Shown: positions 15,034-24,335, counted from the first letter of the stretch. The stretch is DNA of 59,185 nt from Desulfocarbo sp964620595 (GCA_964620595.1 CAZUHP010000017.1:1-59185), one strand, 5' to 3'. A program made the numbers and translations. Notes: generated by a model not told the origin, from the sequence alone.

Positions 15034-16497
15034 ATGCGCCAGCCGCCGCGCCAATCAGCCACCCCCGCCTCCCTGGATCCTGCCGGTGCCCTTGCGCCCG
15101 GCCGCTGGCTGGCGGTGCTGGGCATAGGGGTGGGCGTTCTCATGGTCACCCTCGACTTCAGCATCGTGAACATCTCCCTGCCCACCCTGGTGGAGGAACT
15201 GGCCACTGACTTCGCCACCGTGCAATGGGTGGTGCTGGCCTACGTGCTGGTGGTCACCTCCCTGATGCTGGGCGCGGCCCGGCTGGGCGACATGTTCGGC
15301 AAGAAGCGGCTCTACACCGGCGGGGTGGTGGTGTTCACCCTGGGGTCCTTGTGCTGCGGCCTGGCGCGGGGGGTGGGCTGGCTGATCGCGGCCCGGGCCT
15401 TCCAGGGGTTGGGCGCGGTGTTCATGCAGTCGCTGGGCGTGGCCATAATCACCCAGGCGTTCCCCCCCCGGGAGCTGGGCCGCGCCCTGGGGGTGGTGGG
15501 GGGAATCGTGGCGGTGGGGCTCTCCCTGGGCCCGGCCCTGGGCGGGGTGATAATCGGCGCCTGGGGCTGGCGTTGGGTGTTTCTGCTCAACGTGCCCCTG
15601 GGGGTGGCGGCCGGCCTGCTGGTGGCCCGCTTCGTGTCCCTGGAGGAGAGGAGCCGGGGGGAGCGTTTCGACCCTGCCGGGGCCTTGCTCCTGTGCGGGG
15701 CGCTCACCTCCTACGCCCTGGGCATGACCCTGGGCCAGCGCCTGGGCTTTGAGCGGGGGCTGGTGCTGTGTCTCCTGGCCGGGGCGGGGTTGGGGGTGGC
15801 GCTGTTCGTGCTGGTGGAGCGCCGCGTGCCCCAGCCCATGATGGACCTGGCTCTTTTCCGCAACCCCCTGTTCATCCTGAACCTGCTCATGGGCCTGTTG
15901 ACCTTCGTGGTCATGGGCATGATGCTGGTGCTGCCGTTTTTCATGGAGCTGGTCATGGGGCTTTCCACCACCCGGACCGGGCTGCTCCTCATGGTGGTGC
16001 CTTTGGCCATGGGCGTGGCCTCGCCCGGCGCCGGCTGGCTGGCCGACCGCTACGGCCCCCGGGGTATCAGCCTCTTGGGGCTTCTGGTGGTGGCCGCTGG
16101 CTGCGCGGCCATGGCCACGGTGCAGTCCCGGGTGGGGGCGTGGGGCTTTGCCCTCCGGGCGGTGCCCATCGGCCTGGGCATGGGGCTGTTCCAGTCGCCC
16201 AACAACAGCGCGGTGATGGGCGAGGCGCCCCGGCATCGCCTGGGGGTGGCCTCGGGGCTCTTGGCCCTGTCGCGCACCCTGGGCAACACCTCGGGCGTTC
16301 CCTTGGGCGGGGCCTTGTTCACGGCCATGGTGCTGGCCGCGGCCGGGCTGGACGCCGGCGCCCAGGTGACCGCGGCCCCGGCCGCGGCCCTGACCGCCGG
16401 GGTGCGGGGCTGCTTTGCGGCGGGGGCGGGCATCGCCCTGTTGGCCGCCGGCCTGGCCGCGGCGGCCTGGCGCCTGTCCCGGCGGCAGGGCCTTTGA
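15034..16497 (+). CDS. MFS drug/solute exporter, DHA2 (EmrB/QacA) type
   Basis: Inner-membrane proton antiporter predicted to have 14 transmembrane helices over 487 residues. Signatures: LDFSIVNISLPTL in the first helix (motif D1 of the DHA2 family), the cytoplasmic motif A GDMFGKKR near residues 86-93, RAFQGLGAVFMQS (motif B region), and LGPALGGVIIGAWGWRWVFLLN cut across 166-187 (motif C and the next helix). The substrate cannot be read from the sequence. It starts at ATG with AAGGAAC upstream. TATAGT at 15000-15005 may be its -10 box. The IclR regulator downstream reads the same way and could control it. Confidence 0.9.
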   Translation: MRQPPRQSATPASLDPAGALAPGRWLAVLGIGVGVLMVTLDFSIVNISLPTLVEELATDFATVQWVVLAYVLVVTSLMLGAARLGDMFGKKRLYTGGVVVFTLGSLCCGLARGVGWLIAARAFQGLGAVFMQSLGVAIITQAFPPRELGRALGVVGGIVAVGLSLGPALGGVIIGAWGWRWVFLLNVPLGVAAGLLVARFVSLEERSRGERFDPAGALLLCGALTSYALGMTLGQRLGFERGLVLCLLAGAGLGVALFVLVERRVPQPMMDLALFRNPLFILNLLMGLLTFVVMGMMLVLPFFMELVMGLSTTRTGLLLMVVPLAMGVASPGAGWLADRYGPRGISLLGLLVVAAGCAAMATVQSRVGAWGFALRAVPIGLGMGLFQSPNNSAVMGEAPRHRLGVASGLLALSRTLGNTSGVPLGGALFTAMVLAAAGLDAGAQVTAAPAAALTAGVRGCFAAGAGIALLAAGLAAAAWRLSRRQGL

Positions 16498-16530
16498 GCC
16501 CGGCTGCCGCGCCAAGGGGGCTCTTTGGGA

Positions 16531-16560
16531 TTGACACCCAGGCCCGGGCCAATCTATAGA
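16531..16560 (+). promoter_or_regulatory. Candidate promoter of the IclR gene
   Basis: Perfect TTGACA (16531-16536), 18-nt spacer and TATAGA (16555-16560), 44 nt before the IclR ATG. Shows that the regulator can be transcribed independently of the upstream exporter. Confidence 0.65.
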
Positions 16561-16604
16561 GGGATACCGCCTGGAAAAACTTTCTTTCGCAATGTGGGAT
16601 CGCC

Positions 16605-17396
16605 ATGAAGCTGGTGGAGTCTTTACGCAAGGGCCTGGAGGTGATGCAGGCCTTTTCCAGCCAGGCGCCCCGCCTGCGCCTGCAAGAGGTGGCCCGCAAG
16701 ACCGGCCTGCCCAAGGCCACGGCCTACCGCTTGCTGCGCACCCTGGTCAGCCTGGGCTATGTGCGCTACGACTCCGGCACCGCCGAGTTCTACCTGGGGC
16801 CGCGGGTCATGTCCCTGGGCTTCACGGTGCTCTCCAGCCTGGACTTGCGGGAGACGGCCCAGCCCTATCTGGAGGAGCTGGCGCGCAACATCGGCCAGAA
16901 CGTGAACCTGGGCATCCTGGACCGCACCGAGGTCATCTACGTGGAGCGCATCAAGAAGCGCCGCATAATCAACATAGACCTGTTCGTGGGCAGCCACCTG
17001 CCCGCCCACGCCACCTCCATAGGCAAGGCCATCCTGGCGTTCTTGGACGAGGCCGCGCTGGAAGAGGCGCTGGGAGCCATGTTGGCGGACCCGGAGATCG
17101 CCGCTGAGATCGGCCCGGAGGGGAAGGACCTGCACCAGGAGCTGGCCCAGGTGCGCCGGCAGGGCTATGCGCTCAACGACCAGGCCACCTTCCCCGGCCT
17201 GCGGGCGGTGGCCGCGCCGGTGTTCAACCAGGAGGGCAGGGTGGAAGGTGCGGTGAACGTGGCGGTGTTCAGCCAGCTCACCAGCCGGGAGGAGCTGTTG
17301 AACCAGCACCTGCCCTGGCTGCTGACCACGGTGGCGAACATCTCCCGGGCGCGGGGCTTCCGCCCCGGGGCCGGGACTTGGGGCGGCCGGGGCTAG
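16605..17396 (+). CDS. IclR-family transcriptional regulator
   Basis: 263 residues with the IclR layout: an N-terminal winged helix (SLRKGLEVMQAF, then LQEVARKTGLPKATAYRLLRTL near residues 24-44), a linker, and a C-terminal effector-binding GAF-like domain. Typical C-domain motifs are NLGILDRTEVIYVERI, LPAHATSIGKAILAF, and AAPVFNQEGRVEGAVNVA. Members usually sense small organic acids and control catabolic or efflux genes. Likely target is itself or the exporter upstream (inference from adjacency). Its TAG stop shares the palindrome CTAG with the stop of convergent rfbA, so the two genes overlap by 4 bp. Confidence 0.92.
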   Translation: MKLVESLRKGLEVMQAFSSQAPRLRLQEVARKTGLPKATAYRLLRTLVSLGYVRYDSGTAEFYLGPRVMSLGFTVLSSLDLRETAQPYLEELARNIGQNVNLGILDRTEVIYVERIKKRRIINIDLFVGSHLPAHATSIGKAILAFLDEAALEEALGAMLADPEIAAEIGPEGKDLHQELAQVRRQGYALNDQATFPGLRAVAAPVFNQEGRVEGAVNVAVFSQLTSREELLNQHLPWLLTTVANISRARGFRPGAGTWGGRG

Positions 17397-18268
17397 CCGC
17401 CCTCCTGCTCCAGCATGGTGAGCAGGTAGCCGCCGTAGCCGCTGCCGGCAAAACGTTTTGCCGCCTTTCTCACCGTGTCCGCGTCGATGAACCCCATGCG
17501 GAAGGCCACCTCCTCCAGGCAGGCCACCTTGAGCCCCTGGCGGGACTCGATGGCGCCCACGAAGCTGGAGGCCTGGAGCAGGCTCTCGTGGGTGCCCATG
17601 TCCAGCCAGGCGGTTCCCCGGCCCAGGGTCTCCACGGTCAGCTCGCCCATCTCCAGGTAGGTCTGGTTCACGTCGGTTATCTCCAGCTCGCCCCGGGCCG
17701 AGGGCTTCAGCCCGGCCGCGATGTCCAGCACCCGGTTGTCGTAGAAGTACAGGCCGGTGACCGCGTAGGGGCTCTTGGGCTTGGCCGGCTTTTCCTCCAG
17801 GGAGAGCGGCCGGCCCTGGGAGTCCAGGTTCACCACGCCGTAGCGCTGGGGATCCTTGACCCAGTAGGCGAAGATGGTGGCGCCCCGCTGGCGGGCGGCC
17901 GCGGCCTGGAACTTCTTGGGCAGGGACTCGCCGTAGAACACGTTGTCGCCCAGGATCAGGCACACGTTGTCCTGGCCCACGAACTCGCGGCCGATGATGA
18001 ACGCCTGGGCCAGTCCCTCGGGCTTGGGCTGCTCGGCGTAGCTCAAGCGCACGCCCCACTGGGAGCCGTCGCCCAGAAGCTCCTGGAAGCGGGGCAGGTC
18101 CTGGGGGGTGGAGATGAGCAGTATCTCCCGGATGCCGGCCAGCATGAGCACCGACAGGGGATAGTAGATCATGGGCTTGTCGTAGACCGGCAGGAGCTGC
18201 TTGCTGACTACCAGGGTGATGGGGTAGAGGCGGGTGCCATAGCCGCCGGCCAGCACGATTCCTTTCAT
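17393..18268 (-). CDS. rfbA: Glucose-1-phosphate thymidylyltransferase
   Basis: Makes dTDP-glucose from dTTP and glucose-1-phosphate, the first step toward dTDP-rhamnose and related surface sugars. 291 residues, normal for RmlA. The nucleotide-binding GGYGTRLYPIT (the family has GGxGTRLxPxT) is at residues 8-18; KQLLPVYDKPMIYYPLS follows, then LGDNVFYG and the GLYFYDNRV and TAWLDMGTHESLL blocks. ATG 18268 has GAGGAGGCCC upstream. No rfbB, rfbC or rfbD is nearby, so this is an isolated copy or its partners are elsewhere. 71 nt downstream of the RtcA homologue on the same strand. Confidence 0.95.
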   Translation of the reverse strand: MKGIVLAGGYGTRLYPITLVVSKQLLPVYDKPMIYYPLSVLMLAGIREILLISTPQDLPRFQELLGDGSQWGVRLSYAEQPKPEGLAQAFIIGREFVGQDNVCLILGDNVFYGESLPKKFQAAAARQRGATIFAYWVKDPQRYGVVNLDSQGRPLSLEEKPAKPKSPYAVTGLYFYDNRVLDIAAGLKPSARGELEITDVNQTYLEMGELTVETLGRGTAWLDMGTHESLLQASSFVGAIESRQGLKVACLEEVAFRMGFIDADTVRKAAKRFAGSGYGGYLLTMLEQEGG

Positions 18269-18339
18269 GGGCCTCCTCGGGTGGGGTTCGGGGTATGCGG
18301 CCCCACTCTACACCAAAAGCCGGGCTCCGCTCAAATCGA

Positions 18340-19392
18340 CTACATCAGCCCCATGCCCTGCACCCGCACCTCCACCGGCGCCCCGGGCCGGCGCTGGTCC
18401 AGGCGCACCGTGCCGGGCATGAGCGCCTCTATGGCCCGGGCCGCGGCCACCAGGGCGTGGGAGGACCGCTCCACCGTGAACCGGCTGACCCCGGCGGCCG
18501 CGGCCAGGGCGGGCAGGAGCGCCGCGGCCAGGTGGCTGGGCATGCCGGCGCCGGAGCGCAGGAAGCTCACCAGGGCCTCGGCCGCGCTGGTGGCCACCGA
18601 GCCCGGCCGGCCCCCGCGCTGGCCCAGGGCGGCGAATCCCACCCGCAGGCCCTTGCCCTGGGCCCAGATCAACAGGGCCAGGCCGGTGCCTCCCCGCGCC
18701 TTGCGCATGCGTCCCTTTGCCGGGATGCCGTGCACCTCCAGCCGGGCCAGGGCGCCCTCCAGGGCCTGCTCGGCCAGGTGTAGGGGCAGGCCGCTGGTCA
18801 GGACCTCCACCCCCACCTCCTGGGGCCGGAAGGGCCCTTCGGCCTGCAAGGAGCCCAGTTGGCGGCCGGGGCCGAAGGACACCGCCGCCTCGCCCTTGGC
18901 CTTGGGGAAGAAGCCGGGGCTCACCTCGGTGTAGCGTAGCTCCAGGCCCAGGGCCCGCCAGTTGGGCGCCAGCACGTGGGTCAGCTCGTCGCTGGTGAGT
19001 CCGCCCAGCACATGGGTGCCGCCCATGAGCATGAGGCTGCTCTCCGCCCCGGCTGCGGCCAGGGGCAGGGCCAGCACCTCCAGGATCATGCTGAGCGGCG
19101 CGGCGCTCTTGTGCTGGCGGGCCACGTCGAACTGGTAGTCCCCGGCCAGGGGCCGAGCCAGGCCGCCGGGGGTGAAGAGCAGCTCGTCCTTGCCCACCCC
19201 ACCCTGGAAGCGGCCGGCGCTCACCGCGGCCGCCGCAGCCGCGGCGGTGATGCCGCCCGGGCCCAGGCCGGGGTGGGGGCGGGGATGGTCGTCCACCAGG
19301 CCCGTGAAGTGCACTGCCTGGCCCGAGAGCACCGACAGGGCCAGGCCGGCCTTGAGGCCGGCATTGTGCCCGGCGCCGGCATTGGTGATCAC
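18340..19392 (-). CDS. Divergent RNA 3-prime-phosphate cyclase (RtcA) homologue
   Basis: Recognisable as the RtcA/EPSP-synthase-like fold: GDYQFDVA, LMLMGGTHVLGGLTSDEL, a GFFPKAKGEA block (family GFYPxGGG), VLTSGLPLHLAEQALE, and the C-terminal SSHALVAAARAIEALMP with the histidine that carries the adenylate in known cyclases. The N-terminal family signature (DGSxGEGGGQxLR) is not there; at that place is NAGAGHNAGLKAG, and the arginines of the NIRAxRxxPGL block are replaced (LVDDHPRPHPGL). GTG 19392 gives 350 residues, close to the 340 usual; the frame is open to 19548 and the start is uncertain. Conventional cyclase activity is doubtful. No rtcB nearby. Confidence 0.72.
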   Translation of the reverse strand: MITNAGAGHNAGLKAGLALSVLSGQAVHFTGLVDDHPRPHPGLGPGGITAAAAAAAVSAGRFQGGVGKDELLFTPGGLARPLAGDYQFDVARQHKSAAPLSMILEVLALPLAAAGAESSLMLMGGTHVLGGLTSDELTHVLAPNWRALGLELRYTEVSPGFFPKAKGEAAVSFGPGRQLGSLQAEGPFRPQEVGVEVLTSGLPLHLAEQALEGALARLEVHGIPAKGRMRKARGGTGLALLIWAQGKGLRVGFAALGQRGGRPGSVATSAAEALVSFLRSGAGMPSHLAAALLPALAAAAGVSRFTVERSSHALVAAARAIEALMPGTVRLDQRRPGAPVEVRVQGMGLM

Positions 19393-19615
19393 GATGGGAG
19401 CAGAGGCCAAAAGCTCCTCCAGATGGGGTGGTTGCGGATTGACAAGCCAGTATACCCCAGGCCGGCGGACCGGCCCACCCCAAAGCCCGCCCCAATGGCG
19501 GTTGCCGCCGGGCCGGGGCTGTATTATGTTTGGCCCCAGGCCCCCCACGTTTTCAGGGGCCCGGAGCTGTTGCTACTTTGTGAACAAGTCGCGCTCCGAG
19601 GCGTATCAGACAGGA

Positions 19616-19631
19616 CCTACCAAACGGTAGG
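19616..19631 (+). terminator. Small hairpin upstream of mfd
   Basis: CCTACC / GGTAGG with loop AAAC, followed by GAGTTTTGG. It is in the AT-richer gap between the RtcA homologue and mfd. Could be an attenuator or simply a weak terminator; no gene on the plus strand ends just before it. Confidence 0.3.
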
Positions 19632-19698
19632 GAGTTTTGGCGATTATTGCGTATTGGTTTCAATTACTTGCACGAGCAGGCCGAGAAGCATCCCAAAA

Positions 19699-19711
19699 TG
19701 AATGTCATTCA
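19699..19711. promoter_or_regulatory. Perfect palindrome TGAATG-T-CATTCA
   Basis: 13-bp perfect inverted repeat 38 nt before the mfd start, in an AT-rich patch. The form is typical of a dimeric repressor operator (TetR or similar). No regulator gene is adjacent. Confidence 0.4.
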
Positions 19712-19749
19712 GGGGCTTGGGCAGAATTCACAAGTGATACCAATAAGCT

Positions 19750-22700
19750 GTGACTAGCACCGACCGCATAACCCCCGGCGCGGGGCCGGGCTGGCAGCCG
19801 GGCGAGGCCTTGGAACAGGCCCTGGCCAGCCTGGAGGAGCGGGGTGAAGCCCTGGTGCTCGGCCTGGAGGGCGGGGCGCGGGCCTTTGCCCTGGCCCGGG
19901 CCTGGCTGGCCCGGCCGGGCACCTGGCTGGTGGCCTGCCCCACCTTGCCCCTGGCCGAGGCCCTGGCCCGGGACCTGGAGTTCTTCCTGGCCGGCCGCGG
20001 CCAGGGGGGGAGCCCGGTGCGCCTGTACCCGGCCTACGAGGTTTCGCCCTACGAGGAGATGGCCCCTCCGCCCGAGGTCACGGCCCGGCGCCTGGCCGTG
20101 CTGTGGGAACTCATCGAGGAGCGGGAACCCCTGGTGGTGGTCACCTCGGCCCGGGGGCTGTCTCCCCGGCTCTGCCCGCCGGAGTATCTCCTGGACTCGG
20201 CCCTCAGCCTGGCGCCCGGCCAGACGGTGGGCCGCGAGCGCTTGGTGGAGGCCCTGGTCAACGGCGGCTACACCTCGGTTTCGCTGGTGGAGCAGGTGGG
20301 CGACTTTGCGGTACGCGGCTCGGTGGTGGATTTCTTCGGCCCGCTGTTGGACGACCCGGTGCGGGTGGAGTTCTTTGGGGACGAGATCGAGAGCCTCCGG
20401 CGCTTCGACCCGGCGGACCAGCGCTCTCAACTGGGGCTCAGCGAGGCCACCCTGATCCCCTGCCACCCGGTGGACCTCTCCCCCCCGGCCGTGGAGCGGG
20501 CGGTCAAGGCCCTGCGCGAGCTGGCCCGGGTGGAGGGGCTTTCCACCCGGCGCCTGGCCGAGCTGACCGAGCGCATGGAGCTGCGCGCGCCTTTCAGCGG
20601 GCTGGAGTCCCTGCTGCCACTCTATTATCCCGCGGCCGGCGACCTGTTCGACTACCTGCCCCCGGACTGCCGGCACTGCCTGGTGGAGCCGGCCGAGGTG
20701 GAGGCCCGGCTCCTGGCCGAGGCCGAGCAACTGGCAGCCGAGTTCAGCGAGGCCCGGGAGGAGGGGCGGGTGGTGCTGCCGCCGCCCCGGCTCAGGCGCA
20801 CACCCGAGCAAGTGGCCCAGCGCCTGGCCGGCCGGCCCCGGCTCATGTTCAAGGCCCTGGGCCTGGCCGGCGAGGAGGCGGGGCCCGCGCCGGTGACCCT
20901 GCGCGCCAAGAGCCACACCGGCCTGCACCAGGAGCTGGGCCGCGGGGGACAGGGCTCCCTCCTGGACCGGCTCAGCGAGTGGGTGGCCGGCCAGGGCGAC
21001 CAGGGCCGCGAGGTGGTGCTGGTCTGCCGCTCCCGCTCCCAGGTGGAGCGCCTGGCCGAGCTCTTGAGCGAGCGGGACCAGTCGGTGCGGGTGGCGTCCT
21101 GCGCGGCCGAGGCGCTCGGCGGCCGGCCCGGCGGGCTGACCCTGTTGCAGGGCGAGCTTTCGGCCGGTTTTTCTCCGGCCGAGCTGCCGGTCACCTTTGT
21201 CACCGAAGACGAGGTGTTCGGCGCGGTGCGGGTGGTGCGCCAGAAGGCGCCCCCCCGGCTCTCGGCCGCCCTGGCCGCCCTGGACGACCTTGCGCCCGGG
21301 GACTACGTGGTGCACGTGGACCATGGCATCGGCCTGTACCAGGGGCTCCACACCATGGCGGTGGGCGCGGCGGAGAGCGACTTTCTGATCATCACCTACC
21401 AGGGAGGTGACAAGCTCTATCTGCCCGCCGACCGCATGGGGCTCATCTCCAAGTACCGGGGCCCGGACGGGGCCAAGCCCAGCCTGGACCGCCTGGGCGG
21501 CAAGGCCTGGGCCCGCACCAAGAAGAGGGTGCAGAAGGCGGTGGACGCCATTGCCCGCGACCTGGTGGAACTCTACGCGGCCCGCAGCTTTCTCAAGGGC
21601 CATGCCTTTCCGCCGCCGGGCAGCGATTTCCGCGAGTTCGAGGCGTCTTTCCCCTACCAGGAGACCCCGGACCAGGCCCGGGCCATCGAGGACGTGATCG
21701 CGGACCTGGCCGCGCCGCGGCCCATGGACCGCCTGATCTGCGGTGACGTGGGCTTCGGCAAGACCGAGGTGGCCTTGCGCGCCGCCTACCTGGTGGCCAT
21801 GGCCGGCCGCCAGGTGGCCTTCCTGGTGCCCACCACCGTGCTGGCCGAGCAGCACGCCCAGACCTTTGGGGAGCGTCTCAAGGATACCCCCCTGGAGGTG
21901 CGCTCCCTGAGCCGCTTCAAGACCGCGGCCCAGCAGAAACAGGTGCTGGACGGCCTGGCCCAGGGCCGGGTGGACATCGTGATCGGCACCCATCGCCTGC
22001 TGCAAAAGGACGTGGTCTTCAAGGACCTGGGCCTGGTGGTGGTGGACGAGGAGCACCGCTTCGGGGTCAAGGACAAGGAGCGGCTCAAGAGGCTGCGGCG
22101 CATGGTGGACGTGCTGGCCCTCACCGCCACCCCCATCCCCCGCACCCTCCAGATGAGCCTGTCCGGCATCCGCGATTTGAGCGTGATAAACACCGCGCCG
22201 GTGGACCGCCAGGCCATCAAGACCTACCTGGCCGCCTTCAGCGCCCGGGCGGTGCGCGAGGCGGTGAGCCGGGAACTCCAGCGCGGGGGCCAGGTGTTTT
22301 TCGTGCACAACCGGGTGGCGGATATCGGGCGCATGGCCCGCCTGGTGCAAAGCCTGGTGCCCGAGGCCCGGGTGGGCGTGGCCCACGGCCAGATGAACGA
22401 ACGCGCCCTGGAAAAGGTGATGCTCCAGTTCGTGCGCCGGGAGCTGGACGTGCTGGTCTGCACCACCATCATCGAGTCCGGCCTGGACATCCCCAGCGCC
22501 AACACCATCATCATCAACAACGCCGACCGGCTGGGCCTGTCCCAGATATACCAGCTCCGCGGCCGGGTGGGTCGGGCCGGGGAAAAGGCCTATGCCTACC
22601 TTTTCATCAAGTCCGAGACCAGCCTCACCCGCGACGCGCGCAAGCGGCTCAAGGCCCTCATGGACTTCACCCACCTGGGCGCCGGCTTCAGCATAGCCAT

Positions 22701-23292
22701 GCACGACCTGCAGATTCGCGGGGCGGGTAACCTCTTGGGCGAGGTGCAGTCCGGCCAGGTGGCCGAGGTGGGCTACGAACTCTACGTGCGCATGCTGGAG
22801 GAGGCGGTGGCGCGGCTCAAGGGCGAGGCCCCGGCCGAGGGGCCGGAGCCGGAGCTGCACCTGGGCCTGCCCGCCCACCTGCCCGAGAGCTACGTGCCCG
22901 ATCCCCAGGTGCGCCTGAGCCTGTACAAGCGCCTCAGCCTGGCCCGCACCCCGGCCGAGCTGGAGGCCATCAGCGCGGAGCTGGACGACCGCTTCGGCCC
23001 GCCGCCCCCCCCGGCCCGCCACCTGCTCCTGGCCGTGGAGCTGAAGGCGATCCTGCGCCGGCTCATGGCCCTGAGCCTGGACCTCTCGCCGGAGTCGCTG
23101 GTGGTGCAGTTCAGCCACACGCCCCGGGTGGACCTGGACAAGCTCCTGGGGCTGGCCGAGAGGGAGCCCGGCCGGGTGAAGGTGTTTCCCGACGGCCGGG
23201 TGAGCGTGAGCCTGGGCCGGGAGGGGGCGCAAGGGGAGCCCCTGGCCGAGGCGCGGGAGTTTTTGGAGTACATCGGCGGCAGCCGGGGCTGA
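19750..23292 (+). CDS. mfd: Transcription-repair coupling factor Mfd
   Basis: ATP-dependent translocase that removes RNA polymerase stalled at DNA lesions and recruits UvrA. 1180 residues, full length. The N-terminal UvrB-like module is at about 1-350, the RNA-polymerase-interacting Tudor domain around 510-560 (DYVVHVDHGIGLYQGL), and the RecG-like motor domains around 620-960. Walker A is GDVGFGKTE near 664-672, the DEEH box is VVVDEEHRFGV near 764-774, and the TRG region contains RGRVGRAGEKAYAY. The C-terminal UvrA-inhibiting domain follows. It starts at GTG with no clear ribosome site. Two SurA-like foldases follow on the same strand, a common neighbourhood. Confidence 0.97.
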   Translation: MTSTDRITPGAGPGWQPGEALEQALASLEERGEALVLGLEGGARAFALARAWLARPGTWLVACPTLPLAEALARDLEFFLAGRGQGGSPVRLYPAYEVSPYEEMAPPPEVTARRLAVLWELIEEREPLVVVTSARGLSPRLCPPEYLLDSALSLAPGQTVGRERLVEALVNGGYTSVSLVEQVGDFAVRGSVVDFFGPLLDDPVRVEFFGDEIESLRRFDPADQRSQLGLSEATLIPCHPVDLSPPAVERAVKALRELARVEGLSTRRLAELTERMELRAPFSGLESLLPLYYPAAGDLFDYLPPDCRHCLVEPAEVEARLLAEAEQLAAEFSEAREEGRVVLPPPRLRRTPEQVAQRLAGRPRLMFKALGLAGEEAGPAPVTLRAKSHTGLHQELGRGGQGSLLDRLSEWVAGQGDQGREVVLVCRSRSQVERLAELLSERDQSVRVASCAAEALGGRPGGLTLLQGELSAGFSPAELPVTFVTEDEVFGAVRVVRQKAPPRLSAALAALDDLAPGDYVVHVDHGIGLYQGLHTMAVGAAESDFLIITYQGGDKLYLPADRMGLISKYRGPDGAKPSLDRLGGKAWARTKKRVQKAVDAIARDLVELYAARSFLKGHAFPPPGSDFREFEASFPYQETPDQARAIEDVIADLAAPRPMDRLICGDVGFGKTEVALRAAYLVAMAGRQVAFLVPTTVLAEQHAQTFGERLKDTPLEVRSLSRFKTAAQQKQVLDGLAQGRVDIVIGTHRLLQKDVVFKDLGLVVVDEEHRFGVKDKERLKRLRRMVDVLALTATPIPRTLQMSLSGIRDLSVINTAPVDRQAIKTYLAAFSARAVREAVSRELQRGGQVFFVHNRVADIGRMARLVQSLVPEARVGVAHGQMNERALEKVMLQFVRRELDVLVCTTIIESGLDIPSANTIIINNADRLGLSQIYQLRGRVGRAGEKAYAYLFIKSETSLTRDARKRLKALMDFTHLGAGFSIAMHDLQIRGAGNLLGEVQSGQVAEVGYELYVRMLEEAVARLKGEAPAEGPEPELHLGLPAHLPESYVPDPQVRLSLYKRLSLARTPAELEAISAELDDRFGPPPPPARHLLLAVELKAILRRLMALSLDLSPESLVVQFSHTPRVDLDKLLGLAEREPGRVKVFPDGRVSVSLGREGAQGEPLAEAREFLEYIGGSRG

Positions 23293-23337
23293 CCTCCGGC
23301 GGGGCCTGCTCCCCGTGGTTGCATTGGCGGGCCGCGG

Positions 23338-24333
23338 ATGGTAACTATGCGCCTTGACATGGCAACTCTGGTCAACATGTCTTCTCGGACGCCGGGCCGC
23401 CTCCCAGGGTGGCGGATTGTGCTATGCTTGGTCTTGGCGCTGGGGCTCCTGGCCTGTGGCCAGGACCTGCCCAGCGGGGCCCTGGCGGTGGTGGACGGCC
23501 GGGTGGTGGACCTGGCCGAGTTCAAGGCCCAGGCCGCCTTCATGGGCCTGGGGGGCGATCCCCGCAGCCTTGCCCCGGAGATGCGGCGCGCGGTGCTGGA
23601 AAGCCTGGTGCGCCAGCATCTGGTGGCCCGGCGGGCCAAGCGGCTGGGCATCCAGCTTTTGCCGGAGGAACTCTCCCGGGAGGAATCCCGCCTGCGCCGG
23701 GGCCTGGACCAGGGGGCCTTTGAGCACGGCCTGGCCGCCCAGGGCATTGGCTATGCCCAGTGGCGGCAGGTGTTGGCCCGGGAGCTGCTGGTCAAGAAGA
23801 CCCTGGACCTGGTGCTGGCCTCCCGGGTGCGGGTCACGGCCGACGAGGTGCGTGAATACTTCCAGGCCCACCGCCGGGAGTTCGACCGGCCGGCCCAGGT
23901 GCTGGCCCAGCACGTGGTGCTGCCCACCCGGGAGCTGGCCCTGCTTCTGGTGAGGCGGGTGGCGGCCGGCGAGGACTTGGCCCAGGCCGCGGCCGAGCTG
24001 GGCACGCCCCTGGCTGAGGAGGGCGAGCCCATCTGGCTCTCGAGGGGGCACATGCCGCCGGCGCTGGAAAACAAGATTTTCGCCCTCAAGCCCGGCAAGC
24101 TGGCCGGGCCCCTGGCCAGCGACTATGGTTTTCACGTGGTGAGGGTCCTGGAGAAACGCCCGGCCCAGAAGGCCGATCTGGCCCGGGCGGCGGAAAAGAT
24201 ACAGCACCGCCTGGCGGCGGACAAGATGGAAGCCCTGGCCGAGCAGTGGATAGAAGACCTGCGCAGCCAGGTGGATGTCCGCTTCGACCAGCAGTTCTTG
24301 GAAAGCGGGCGGGTAGGAAGTTCCGGGAGGTAG
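23338..24333 (+). CDS. Parvulin-type peptidyl-prolyl isomerase, lipoprotein
   Basis: Periplasmic foldase that isomerises X-Pro bonds in outer-membrane proteins. 331 residues. Lipobox LLACG near residues 36-40 after a long N-region; several in-frame ATGs (23338, 23347, 23359, 23377) make the exact start open. A SurA N-like helical region (residues 45-180) precedes a PpiC domain with QVLAQHVVLPTRELAL and a GLAGPLASDYGFHVVRVLEKRPA-like end, here KLAGPLASDYGFHVVRVLEK. The parvulin domain is short and lacks some usual aromatic residues. Followed 3 nt later by a second SurA-like gene. Confidence 0.85.
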   Translation: MVTMRLDMATLVNMSSRTPGRLPGWRIVLCLVLALGLLACGQDLPSGALAVVDGRVVDLAEFKAQAAFMGLGGDPRSLAPEMRRAVLESLVRQHLVARRAKRLGIQLLPEELSREESRLRRGLDQGAFEHGLAAQGIGYAQWRQVLARELLVKKTLDLVLASRVRVTADEVREYFQAHRREFDRPAQVLAQHVVLPTRELALLLVRRVAAGEDLAQAAAELGTPLAEEGEPIWLSRGHMPPALENKIFALKPGKLAGPLASDYGFHVVRVLEKRPAQKADLARAAEKIQHRLAADKMEALAEQWIEDLRSQVDVRFDQQFLESGRVGSSGR

Positions 24334-24335
24334 GC

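Noticed and set aside
19705..23232. 1175-codon open frame antisense to mfd
   Set aside because: Same cause: GC-rich codon bias leaves stops rare on the opposite strand. Text is low-complexity and unlike any family.
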